From NCBI GenBank assembly GCA_051000345.1, contig JBPCOJ010000069.1, forward strand, positions 1 to 64,000: a stretch of DNA of 64,000 nucleotides, read 5' to 3'. Every line of letters begins with the position of its first letter. Positions within the stretch are counted from its first letter, which is position 1. Positions 52,498-60,357 of the stretch are shown piece after piece. The stretch comes from JBHENC01 sp051000345. GTDB lineage: Bacteria; Acidobacteriota; Blastocatellia; Pyrinomonadales; Pyrinomonadaceae. The notes below the pieces were generated by a model. It was not told the DNA's origin. It ran no database searches and worked only from the letters and a program-made list of their open reading frames with translations. The position numbers and the translations under genes are program-made.

Positions 52498-53526
52498 ATG
52501 AAAAATATGCGATGGATGCGCGGCCAATTGTGTGGATGGCTGTTGACGTTGTGCGTGCTGCTGGCTTTGGTATCTGCAGTGAGCGCAATCGGCGCGCGGC
52601 GTTCTGCGGCGCAAACGCCCGCTTACCGCATCGTTCAGAGCGCGACGGGCAAGCTTGCCACGCTCAAGGAAATCGTCGAAGCGATGGGCGCGGTGGATGT
52701 CGTGTTTATCGGCGAACTGCACAACGATCCGACTGCGCATCTACTCGAAGCGCAATTGCTCGAAGCGGCTTTTGAAAGGTACGGGCGCGGCAATGGCAGC
52801 GGTAGCCACACGGCGAATAATGGCAATGCGGCAAACAATCAATCGCGTGTTGTCGCGCTGTCGCTTGAAATGTTCGAGCGCGATGCGCAGACGGAGCTAA
52901 ACGAATATCTCGCGGGGTTGATTACGGAGCGGCAGTTTTTGTTGAGCAGCCGCCCTTGGAGCAACTACGCGAAGGACTATCGCCCGCTCGTCGAATTTGC
53001 GCGCGCGAACAATCTGAACGTAATCGCCGCCAACGCGCCGGAGCGCTATGTTAATCGCGTCGCGCGGCTCGGCGCAGTCTCGCTTAACGAATTGTCCGCC
53101 GCCGCGAAGAATTGGATTGCGCCGCTGCCGCTTTCTCCCGCGTCGGCGGCATACGCGGCCAAGTTCAAAGCCTTTCTCGGCGCGGATCAATCCGGGCATA
53201 TGGCACACGGCGGAAGCGGTAACGGCATTGATGCGGCGGCGCGGCTCATCGAAGCGCAAGGCTTGCGCGATGCGACGATGGGTTATGCGATTGCCGAAAA
53301 ATTGAAGGCTCAGGCGGGTGCTTTGGTGCTGCATGTCAACGGCGGCTTTCATAGCAACGGGCGACTCGGCACGCCCGAACAATTGCTGCGCTATCGAACG
53401 CAAACGCGCTTGATGGTCGTAGATATTGTTACGGGCGACACCTTCGATGAAGCAGAAGCAAAGCGAACAGGCCGCGCCGGTGACTTCACCATTATCACGG
53501 ACGCATCCGCTCCGCGCTCTTTTTGA
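52498..53526 (+). CDS. ChaN-like (DUF399/Tiki-type) exported protein
   Basis: 342 aa from ATG 52498 (GAGG at 52488-52491). Signal peptide about 10-36. The ChaN core shows VVFIGELHNDPTAHLLE, SLEMFERDAQTELNEYL, a conserved VIAANAPERYVNRVARLG and a HVNGGFHS motif. ChaN family proteins bind heme or iron-related ligands or act as Tiki-like proteases; the exact role here is unknown. A Gly/Asn-rich insert lies at about 95-115. Confidence 0.82.
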   Translation: MKNMRWMRGQLCGWLLTLCVLLALVSAVSAIGARRSAAQTPAYRIVQSATGKLATLKEIVEAMGAVDVVFIGELHNDPTAHLLEAQLLEAAFERYGRGNGSGSHTANNGNAANNQSRVVALSLEMFERDAQTELNEYLAGLITERQFLLSSRPWSNYAKDYRPLVEFARANNLNVIAANAPERYVNRVARLGAVSLNELSAAAKNWIAPLPLSPASAAYAAKFKAFLGADQSGHMAHGGSGNGIDAAARLIEAQGLRDATMGYAIAEKLKAQAGALVLHVNGGFHSNGRLGTPEQLLRYRTQTRLMVVDIVTGDTFDEAEAKRTGRAGDFTIITDASAPRSF

Positions 53527-54030
53527 GCGGGAAATCAGGACGCATAAATATCTCGACGCGGACGGCCTTTTCCGTGTGCGTCGCTAGTTGTTTCAATCTC
53601 CCTCAACTGCATTAACAGGATGAACATTGATAGTTCCTCTCGTGCTCGAAGCTAATTTAATCTGACCGAACTTTCCGAATCTGACAGGTCACTTTGCTTG
53701 ACCGGCTCTTTAAGTTCTCACCCCACAGAGCGCTTGCAAAGGCGCTTTTTCCATCTCTTATAATCTTCCGCAAAGCTTGCCGAAACATCACACAGCGGCG
53801 CTGTAAGCCCGTGTTACATAACCGTTTACTAGCGGCAGATACGGTTTCGAGCGATGTCGTCAAAGACTTTTGCGGTGCGTTCCCCGCCTGTTTTCCGTGT
53901 GGCTTCGCAAACTGCGGCACGTCGGTTGATTAAGGGACGGCGGGCGAACCTTTTGATAGCGCCCGGACTATTCGGAAAAGCAAAGTTTGAAACAATGATT
54001 AAGACATCCGCGAGACACACAGAAAAAGCC
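53527..54030. other. 504-bp gap before the subtilase gene
   Basis: No convincing coding frame. A weak terminator-like hairpin (agcgc/gcgct, 53729-53746, with five T) and TATAAT at 53759-53764 are the only signals I see. TTGCAA 19 bp before the latter could make a weak promoter for the subtilase. Confidence 0.35.
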
Positions 54031-56007
54031 ATGCGAACAATGAAACGTTCACGCCTCACCAACAAGTTTACCGGCCTCATGCTTTTGTTTTCGCTGCTCA
54101 CCGGCACGCTGACAAGCAGCGCCGGAACCGCCTTCGCTCAAGAATCGCAGGGCGGCGGCGCTAAAAGCGATGCGGGCGCGTCGAAAATATCTTCCGACCT
54201 GCGCCAACAAAAAAAGCGCACGCGCAAAGATGAAGACCTCGTGAACGTGATTCTGCAATTGAGCGATAAGCCGGGCGGACGGCTCAATTCGCTTCTTGCA
54301 CGCAACGGCGTCCATATCCGCGCGCACTTTGAAAGCTTCAACTTCTATCATGTCGAACTGCCCGCGAGCGTCGTCGAAGAATTGGCGGCGTTCCCGGAAG
54401 TCAACTATGTTTCGCTTGATCGTGAAGCCAACTCGCTCGGACACCTGACGGCGACAACCGGCGCGGATGCCGTCCGCACGCAGACCACACAAACCACGCA
54501 GACTGTGACGAGCGGCACAGGCAAAAAGAAAACGACCAGCACCAACACCGTAACTTCCGCTTATACGCTCGACGGCACGGGCATCGGCATTGCCGTTCTC
54601 GATTCGGGCATAGACGCCGCGCATCCGCTGTTTTTGAACAAAGCAGGCACGGCCTCGCGTGTCGTCGTCAATCGGGATTTCACAGGCGAAAACACTACGA
54701 GCGATTCGTTCGGGCATGGCACGTTCGTCGCCGCCACCGCCGCCGGTTACGACCGCGTTGCTCCCGGCACTTACAACGGCATTGCGCCGAACGCCAACAT
54801 ACTCAATCTGCGCGTGCTCAATTCGAGAGGCACAGGCACGGTTTCAAGCGTGTTAAGCGCCCTTAACTGGATTGCGCTCAATCGAAGCCTTTATAACATC
54901 CGCGTTGTCAATATGAGTCTCGGAATGCCTGCGATTGATTCCTACAAAAACGATCCCGTGTGCAAGGCCGTGCGCAGCATGGTCAACTCCGGCATCGTCG
55001 TGGTTGCCGCCGCAGGCAACGACGGCAAAAACGAGAAAGGCAAACTTTACGGATTGATTCATTCACCGGGGAACGAGCCTTCGGCAATCACCGTCGGCGC
55101 GAGCAACACTTTTTCAACCGACTATCGCAGCGATGACGCAATTGCGAGCTACAGTTCACGCGGCCCGACGCGCAGCTTCTGGACGGATGTTTACGGCGTC
55201 AAACATTACGACAACGTCATCAAGCCAGACCTCGTCGCGCCCGGCAACAAAATCGTTTCCGCCGAATCATCCACTAATTATTTGACTGTCGAAAATCCGC
55301 TGCTCGAAACGAATTGCTCTACGTACTACGGCGCGACGAAGGGCAAGCTGATGACCTTGAGCGGCACGAGTGTTTCGACGCCTGTCGTGGCGGGCGCGGC
55401 GGCGCTCATCTTTCAACTTCGCCCCGATGAAACGCCGAACGGCATCAAGTCGCTGTTGATGTACACGGCGCAGCCGCTCGCAGGCTTCAATATGTTCGAG
55501 CAAGGCACAGGGCAGCTCAACATCGAAGGCGCTGTGCGAGTTATTAATTTGATTCGCCCGGATGTGCAAGGCATCGTCGGTTATCAGTTGCTGACCTCGA
55601 ACCCGACCCCTCAATCGATGATCGCAGGCTACACTTTCCCGTGGGCGCAAGGCATTATTCTAAGCCACAATTTCGTCTACGGCTCCGACTTAATCAACAA
55701 ATATCAAGCGATCTACGCTCCGGGTGCGTCGATGGACGATGCCGTTATGCTGACAAGTGGATTGCTCGTCAGCAATCCTTCGATGCTATCGAACGGCATA
55801 CTGCTCGGCGATCAAATCCTGACCAGCACGGGCATTACCTTGAGCGAAGGCGCTCCGTTTTTAAGCTCCGGCGTGCTCCTCGGCGACGGTGTTCTTTTAG
55901 GTGACGGCGTGCTCTTGGGCGATGGCGTTCTTTTAGGCGACGGCATTCTTTTAGGCGACGGCGCGGCGCAGGGCGATGCTGTCACAACGCCGGACGAAAA
56001 GCATTAA
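54031..56007 (+). CDS. Secreted subtilisin-like serine protease (S8)
   Basis: About 658 aa from ATG 54031 (ATG 53995 is an alternative). Signal peptide about 10-37, Ser/Gly/Lys-rich linker, then an inhibitor-like propeptide (VNVILQLSDKPGGRLNSLLA ... ASVVEELAAFPEVNYVSLD). The catalytic triad is complete: Asp in IAVLDSGID (about 54600), His in FGHGTFVA (54715) and Ser in LSGTSVSTP (55369). The C-terminus has about 150 residues of beta-like sequence and a five-fold hexapeptide repeat. It is secreted and probably degradative or processing. Confidence 0.9.
   Translation: MRTMKRSRLTNKFTGLMLLFSLLTGTLTSSAGTAFAQESQGGGAKSDAGASKISSDLRQQKKRTRKDEDLVNVILQLSDKPGGRLNSLLARNGVHIRAHFESFNFYHVELPASVVEELAAFPEVNYVSLDREANSLGHLTATTGADAVRTQTTQTTQTVTSGTGKKKTTSTNTVTSAYTLDGTGIGIAVLDSGIDAAHPLFLNKAGTASRVVVNRDFTGENTTSDSFGHGTFVAATAAGYDRVAPGTYNGIAPNANILNLRVLNSRGTGTVSSVLSALNWIALNRSLYNIRVVNMSLGMPAIDSYKNDPVCKAVRSMVNSGIVVVAAAGNDGKNEKGKLYGLIHSPGNEPSAITVGASNTFSTDYRSDDAIASYSSRGPTRSFWTDVYGVKHYDNVIKPDLVAPGNKIVSAESSTNYLTVENPLLETNCSTYYGATKGKLMTLSGTSVSTPVVAGAAALIFQLRPDETPNGIKSLLMYTAQPLAGFNMFEQGTGQLNIEGAVRVINLIRPDVQGIVGYQLLTSNPTPQSMIAGYTFPWAQGIILSHNFVYGSDLINKYQAIYAPGASMDDAVMLTSGLLVSNPSMLSNGILLGDQILTSTGITLSEGAPFLSSGVLLGDGVLLGDGVLLGDGVLLGDGILLGDGAAQGDAVTTPDEKH
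55876..55965 (+). repeat. Five 18-bp units encoding LLGDGV
   Basis: Five exact-length 18-bp units encode LLGDG followed by Val, Ile or Ala, at the subtilase C-terminus. The codons vary (ctc, ctt, tta, ttg), so the repeat is kept at the protein level rather than being freshly duplicated DNA. Confidence 0.9.
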
Positions 56008-56417
56008 CGGCGCTTCTTGCCGATTTCATCATGCGCGCAGATACACACGGAGGTTAATCACTACTGCTCAAGCGGAACGTCATCGCAGAGCACGGTAAGC
56101 ACTAAAGCTTGAAACTTAAAATTGCAGAATTGGTCGTGATGGAAAATATCACGCCCGCGATTAGAGATAATGCTCGCTTTGCACGCTTGGCGTCAGAGTG
56201 AGCATTAACTATTTCGGCACAGGCTATTACGCTGCACACGCCGAACGATTTATCGCCCGCCGCCTCTTCACATACTCTCCGACATTTACGGCGTACATAA
56301 CCGACGAGAACTTCTTGCAAGGCACACGGGCGGCATAACTTTTGTTTTGCGCCCTTCTTACTATTTCCTGATTACGGTAGTTTGGTATGATAGCCTTGAA
56401 AGGCAGCGACATGAACG
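56008..56417. other. 410-bp gap between subtilase and DUF433 genes
   Basis: No gene, repeat or terminator is recognised. TATGAT at 56386-56391, 27 bp before the DUF433 gene, could be its -10 box; no clear -35 is seen. Confidence 0.35.
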
Positions 56418-56663
56418 ATGACTGAAACAGCTTTGATTCAATGTTCCGATGATGTTCTCGGCGGCACGCCCGTCTTTGCAGGCACGCGTGTTCCCGTGCA
56501 GACTCTTTTCGACTATATTGAAGAAGGCGAGAATCTGGACGAGTTTCTCGAAGCATTCCCTTCCGTCAGCAGAGAACATGCCGTTCGTGTTCTCGAAACG
56601 ATGAAGGAAATGATGCTCGCGCAGGCATTGGAAAGCGCCTCTCATCGAAAAGGCGAGCAATGA
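56418..56663 (+). CDS. DUF433-domain protein, orphan antitoxin-like
   Basis: 81 aa, a small helix-turn-helix domain: DDVLGGTPVFAGTRVPVQTL, then FDYIEEGENLDEFLEAFPSV, then a helix. DUF433 proteins usually pair with a DUF5615 PIN-like toxin whose gene follows directly. Here the ATGA overlap after the stop opens only a 3-codon frame, so the partner seems to be missing or lost. Confidence 0.85.
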   Translation: MTETALIQCSDDVLGGTPVFAGTRVPVQTLFDYIEEGENLDEFLEAFPSVSREHAVRVLETMKEMMLAQALESASHRKGEQ

Positions 56664-56799
56664 TTTTTTAATCGGCAGACGTTATATAAGTCACTGACGA
56701 TTTATCGACTGATGCAAAATTATTTTTAATGTTCGGGCGGGAATGCGCTGTTTGAATGATCGGGTAATTGATTGCAGTTAAGCGAGGAGAACAAATTAT

Positions 56800-57171
56800 A
56801 TGGCTAACCAGTTCGCCATGGAGACATCGTTTAAGGACGGTCTTTCGGTGATCGTGTTGGATGGTTATCTGGACGCGCACACCGCGCCGCAGTTCGAGAC
56901 GGCGATTCAATCGGAGATCGACGCGGGGCATTTTCGCATCATCGTCGATTGCGCAAAATTAACGTACATTTCTTCGGCGGGCTTGGGGGTGTTTATGAGC
57001 TTTATCGAAGAAGTGCGCGAACAGGCTGGCGGCGACATCAAGATTTGCGGATTGACGCCGAAGGTGCAGCAGGTCTTCGACATTCTGGGCTTCCCGGAGC
57101 TTTACGATATGTGCGGCGACGTGCCGACCGCCGTCGGGCGCTTTAGCGAATCGCCAATTAAGGAGGCCTAG
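56800..57171 (+). CDS. STAS-domain anti-sigma factor antagonist
   Basis: 123 aa, SpoIIAA/RsbV-like. Phospho-acceptor serine at 58-59 in LTYISSAGLGVF; beta strand VIVLDGYLDAHTAPQFE precedes it. When unphosphorylated such proteins bind the kinase/anti-sigma factor. A good GAGGAG site precedes the ATG. The kinase gene starts 6 bp downstream and two SpoIIE phosphatases follow, so a partner-switching cascade is complete except for the sigma factor or other final target. Confidence 0.93.
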   Translation: MANQFAMETSFKDGLSVIVLDGYLDAHTAPQFETAIQSEIDAGHFRIIVDCAKLTYISSAGLGVFMSFIEEVREQAGGDIKICGLTPKVQQVFDILGFPELYDMCGDVPTAVGRFSESPIKEA

Positions 57172-57177
57172 AAAGCA

Positions 57178-57612
57178 ATGGCTGCGATTGAAAGAACCTT
57201 CACTCTGCATGTTCCTTCATCAACGGAAAATCTCGCCTTGATACGCGAGTTCGTCAGCACCATCGGCGCGCAATCCGGTCTCGATAGCTCCGATGTCGCC
57301 AAACTCGAACTCGCGGTTGACGAAGCCTGCGCCAACGTCATAGAGCACGCCTACGGCCACGATGCGACGCAGGAAGTAATCGTGCGCGCAACATTCGATA
57401 AAGATGAACTGCGCATCCACGTCGAAGACACCGGGCGCGGCTTCGATCCCGGTTCAGTGCAGCCGAAGGAACTCGAACGCCTCGTGCATGAGCGAAAATC
57501 CGGCGGACTCGGAATGCGCTTGATGAAGTCTTTGATGGACGAAGTGCATTACGAAATCGAACCCGGCAAAAAAAACGAACTCCACATGATGAAGCGTTTG
57601 CGTAAGAAGTAA
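57178..57612 (+). CDS. RsbW-like serine kinase / anti-sigma factor
   Basis: 144 aa HATPase_c domain protein. N-box ELAVDEACANVIEHAYG, G1 box EDTGRGFDPG and G2 box GGLGMRLMKSLMDEV are clear. It phosphorylates the STAS protein encoded just upstream and may bind a sigma factor or other target. It ends with a basic tail KRLRKK. The palindrome-bearing gap separates it from the first phosphatase. Confidence 0.93.
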   Translation: MAAIERTFTLHVPSSTENLALIREFVSTIGAQSGLDSSDVAKLELAVDEACANVIEHAYGHDATQEVIVRATFDKDELRIHVEDTGRGFDPGSVQPKELERLVHERKSGGLGMRLMKSLMDEVHYEIEPGKKNELHMMKRLRKK

Positions 57613-57673
57613 AAAACAGATATTAGATGCCGGTGGAAACCTTGTTTAATTAGCTTGTTGACAGTTTGCCTTT

Positions 57674-57860
57674 TCAATTGCCACTAGCTTCAGCTAGTGG
57701 ACAACAGATGTGAGTGGATAAGGCTTTAGCCAAAGCTAATATAAACAAAAAATCCGCTCTGCTTTAGCTAAAGCTATTAAGGATAATCTTTCAATCTAAT
57801 TCGGCTAAAGCCGCACTCCTTAGCTTACCTGCTCCACTAGCTGAAGCTAGTGGCAATTGA
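57674..57860. repeat. 27-bp inverted repeat enclosing further palindromes
   Basis: The 27 bp at 57674-57700 are found exactly inverted at 57834-57860; each arm itself contains the palindrome CCACTAGCT-nn-AGCTAGTGG. The 133-bp spacer holds GCTTTAGCTAAAGC (57761-57774, perfect), CGGCTAAAGCCG (57802-57813) and GCTTTAGCCAAAGC (57723-57736). It nearly fills the gap between the kinase and phosphatase genes. The element at 42065 shares the arm core. Confidence 0.9.
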
Positions 57861-57880
57861 TGGAAACCGGCTTCGACTAA

Positions 57881-57912
57881 CATCTAGCATCTGACATCCA
57901 GCATCCGACATC
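57881..57912. repeat. Run of 7-bp repeats before the phosphatase gene
   Basis: CATC then TAGCATC, TGACATC, CAGCATC and CGACATC: four consecutive heptads of the form NNRCATC with alternating central bases. TGGAAACCGG lies 11 bp before them. It is the inverted counterpart of the element at 27163 and ends 9 bp before the next ATG. Confidence 0.65.
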
Positions 57913-57921
57913 TTTCCGACC

Positions 57922-59616
57922 ATGTCTTCAAAACCACAACTCGATTCGTCGCGCCTCGAAGCCCTGCTGGAATCCGCGCAACTGCTTCATTCCTCGCTCG
58001 ATCTGGAAGATTTGCTCAAGCATCTTTTGCGCACTGTGATGGGACGCCTGCTTGTCGGGCGCGGCCTCATCGCGGTTGAAAGCGACGGCGTGATGCAGCT
58101 CGCGCTGGTGCGCGGAATGCCGAAGTTCAAGGCGGGCGAAGTCTTCGACGAGACAGCCGCGCGAGAGGCGGGCGTGCCTTTGATTTTGCCCATCGGCGAC
58201 GCGGCGCAGCCCATCGGCTTGCTCGGCGTCGCGCGCCCCAGAAGCGGCGAAATTCCAGAAGAGGAAATGGAATCCCTGCGCGCGCTGCTCGGCCTTGCGG
58301 CGGGCGGCATCACGAACGCGCGCGCTCATGCGGCGGCACAGCGCTTCAACACGGAACTCGATCAGAAAGTTCAAGAGCTGCGCGCGCTGCTCGATCTGGT
58401 GCGCGGATTGACGGCGACGCTCGAGCCGGAAGCGGTGGCGAGTTTGCTGATGCTCACCTTGGCGGGGCGCTGGGCTGTGCGCAAGTATGCGCTCGCGGCG
58501 TGGAAGGAGAATCATCCTTTGGTGCTGCGGCAAAAGGGCATCACGCTGCCCGGCGTGGATGATTATAAACATCTGCTCGCGGAGTTGCCGGAAGCCGCGA
58601 CGCTCGAAGATTTGCCGGACACGGAGTTTAAGCGCGCACTCCAAACGCAGGGCGCGGCGCTTATCTTTCCGTTGCGCTCATCGGATGCCACAAGCAGCGG
58701 CCTTGTCGTGTTGGGCGCGCGTCCCGGCAATATCGCTTACAGCGAATCCGATCTCGAATTTGGCGCTGGCCTCGTTGCGCAGGCGATGGTCGCGTTCGAG
58801 AATTCTTGGTATGTGCATGAAACTCTTGATCGCAAAAAGCTCGAACAGGAATTGGAACTCGCGGCGAGCATTCAAGCCAAGCTTTTCCCGGACGAACTGC
58901 CCGCGCTTTCCGGCTACGACATCGCCGCGTACAATCGCCCGGCGAGGCAATGCGGCGGCGATTACTACGACGCGCTCTCGATGGAAGAATCGAATGATGC
59001 GAATGCAGTTGATTGCGGCAACGCGCGTGTGAAAAGTAATTGCCCGTATCTTTTCATTGTCGCCGATGTGTCCGGCAAAGGCTTACCCGCCTCGCTTTTG
59101 ATGAGCAATGTGCAGGCGACTTTGCGCGCGCTTCTGGGAAGAGTCCCGACGCTCGCAGACCTCGCCGCGCGGACAAACGATTTATTGTTTGCGACGACGC
59201 CCGGCAACAAATATGTCACGGCTGTGATGGCCTCGTGCGATCCGCAAACGGGCAACATCGCATACGTCAACGCGGGGCATAACGGCGGGCTTTTGCTTAA
59301 AGCAAGCGGCGCGCATGAATGGTTGAAGCCGACAGGGACTCCCATCGGAATGTTTCCCGGCTTGCCGTACACGGAAGAAAATTTCGTCTTAGAGGCGGGC
59401 GACACGCTCGCGCTTTTTTCCGACGGCATCCCGGAAGCACAGGACTTGGCGGATGAAGAATTCGGCGAGGAAAAGTTTCTCGAATTCATGCGCCGCGTCA
59501 AAGATGAACCGGCTCACAAAATCGTCCACGAAGCCTTCGCGGAAATAGATTTGTTTGCGGGCGCGGCTCCGCAGTTCGATGACATTACGCTGCTCGTCAT
59601 CAAGCGCACAGCTTGA
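57922..59616 (+). CDS. GAF-domain SpoIIE-family serine phosphatase
   Basis: 564 aa, cytoplasmic. Two GAF-like sensory regions (about 8-150 and 160-300), a helical linker (KLEQELELAASIQAKLFPDELP) and a PP2C/SpoIIE domain with metal-binding GGDYYD, VADVSGKGLPASLL, NAGHNGGLLL and SDGIPEAQ. It would dephosphorylate the STAS antagonist and so start the partner switch when the GAF input is triggered. The start is ATG 57922, just after the heptad repeat. Confidence 0.92.
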   Translation: MSSKPQLDSSRLEALLESAQLLHSSLDLEDLLKHLLRTVMGRLLVGRGLIAVESDGVMQLALVRGMPKFKAGEVFDETAAREAGVPLILPIGDAAQPIGLLGVARPRSGEIPEEEMESLRALLGLAAGGITNARAHAAAQRFNTELDQKVQELRALLDLVRGLTATLEPEAVASLLMLTLAGRWAVRKYALAAWKENHPLVLRQKGITLPGVDDYKHLLAELPEAATLEDLPDTEFKRALQTQGAALIFPLRSSDATSSGLVVLGARPGNIAYSESDLEFGAGLVAQAMVAFENSWYVHETLDRKKLEQELELAASIQAKLFPDELPALSGYDIAAYNRPARQCGGDYYDALSMEESNDANAVDCGNARVKSNCPYLFIVADVSGKGLPASLLMSNVQATLRALLGRVPTLADLAARTNDLLFATTPGNKYVTAVMASCDPQTGNIAYVNAGHNGGLLLKASGAHEWLKPTGTPIGMFPGLPYTEENFVLEAGDTLALFSDGIPEAQDLADEEFGEEKFLEFMRRVKDEPAHKIVHEAFAEIDLFAGAAPQFDDITLLVIKRTA

Positions 59617-59778
59617 AGCGCTCATTCGGCGCGAGCAGCATAAATTAGACAAGCACCTTAAACCAACTCACGCGCTGCTTCGTAACACATCCTGTGCAAC
59701 GAAAAAGCGCGGCGTTTTCTCCTTCAAAAGGCGGCGCGACGGGCAGTCATTCCAGATGTAGTTCAATGTGAAAACAAT

Positions 59779-59994
59779 ATGACGAAACAACTGCGGCGCA
59801 TACAGTTCGCACTGCTGCTGCCGCTCTCGACGAAGAATGAACTAATCGGCTTTGTTTCGCTCGGCGCGCGGCTCGGCGATTTGCCTTACTCGGCAAATGA
59901 CGAACAGCTTTTGATGAGCGTTGCGGGACAAATTACTCTGGCGCTGGAGAACGCGCGCCTCGTCGAAGGAATGCTCGAGGAAGGGCGCAAACGG
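59779..59994 (+). pseudogene. GAF-domain fragment of a SpoIIE phosphatase
   Basis: About 72 residues (IQFALLLPLSTKNELIGFVS...EEGRKR) match the GAF-to-linker part of the protein at 60358 (IHSALLLPLETKDRMLGVVS...EERRR) closely, then homology stops; the rest of the frame is unrelated. It is the remnant of a third phosphatase gene, cut on both sides. A palindromic element follows at 60076. The whole gap 59617-60357 holds nothing else I recognise. Confidence 0.75.
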
Positions 59995-60075
59995 ACAACT
60001 CGCTCACAACTAACTCTGCCTTTGTTGCCTCGCGCATTGTGCGGCTTGCGATGGCGCGCGTGCTATCGAATTGAA

Positions 60076-60157
60076 TGTAGGGGCAGCGGCTTGTCCCTGC
60101 CCGCGCTTGATTGAATGGCGTTCAAGCTTGCGAACAACCACAAAGGTTGTCCCTACA
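60076..60157. repeat. TGTAGGG-bounded palindromic element
   Basis: TGTAGGGGCA (60076-60085) and TGTCCCTACA (60148-60157) are near-perfect inverted ends. Inside are gggcag/ctgccc (60081-60086, 60097-60102) and acaacc/ggttgt (60134-60139, 60145-60150) hairpins. It sits just behind the GAF fragment. Confidence 0.7.
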
Positions 60158-60357
60158 CATAAGCCGCGCTCATTTGCCAGCCGCGATGAATATAATCATT
60201 TGAGCGAAGGCATTGCTCTGCGGTTCGTGTTTGGCTTAAGCTGAACGAACTCGCGCAGCGCTTCCGCAATCCTTCGCTGAATGTTATTTGGTTTGTTTTC
60301 TGCGCAACGGTTTGATTAACCGCAAGTGTTCGTCCGCAAATCCCTTTCGGTAATGCT

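Noticed and set aside
53657..53920. Minus-strand ORF of 87 aa in the gap before the subtilase
   Set aside because: Mixed composition, no ribosome site, no recognised motif; probably chance.
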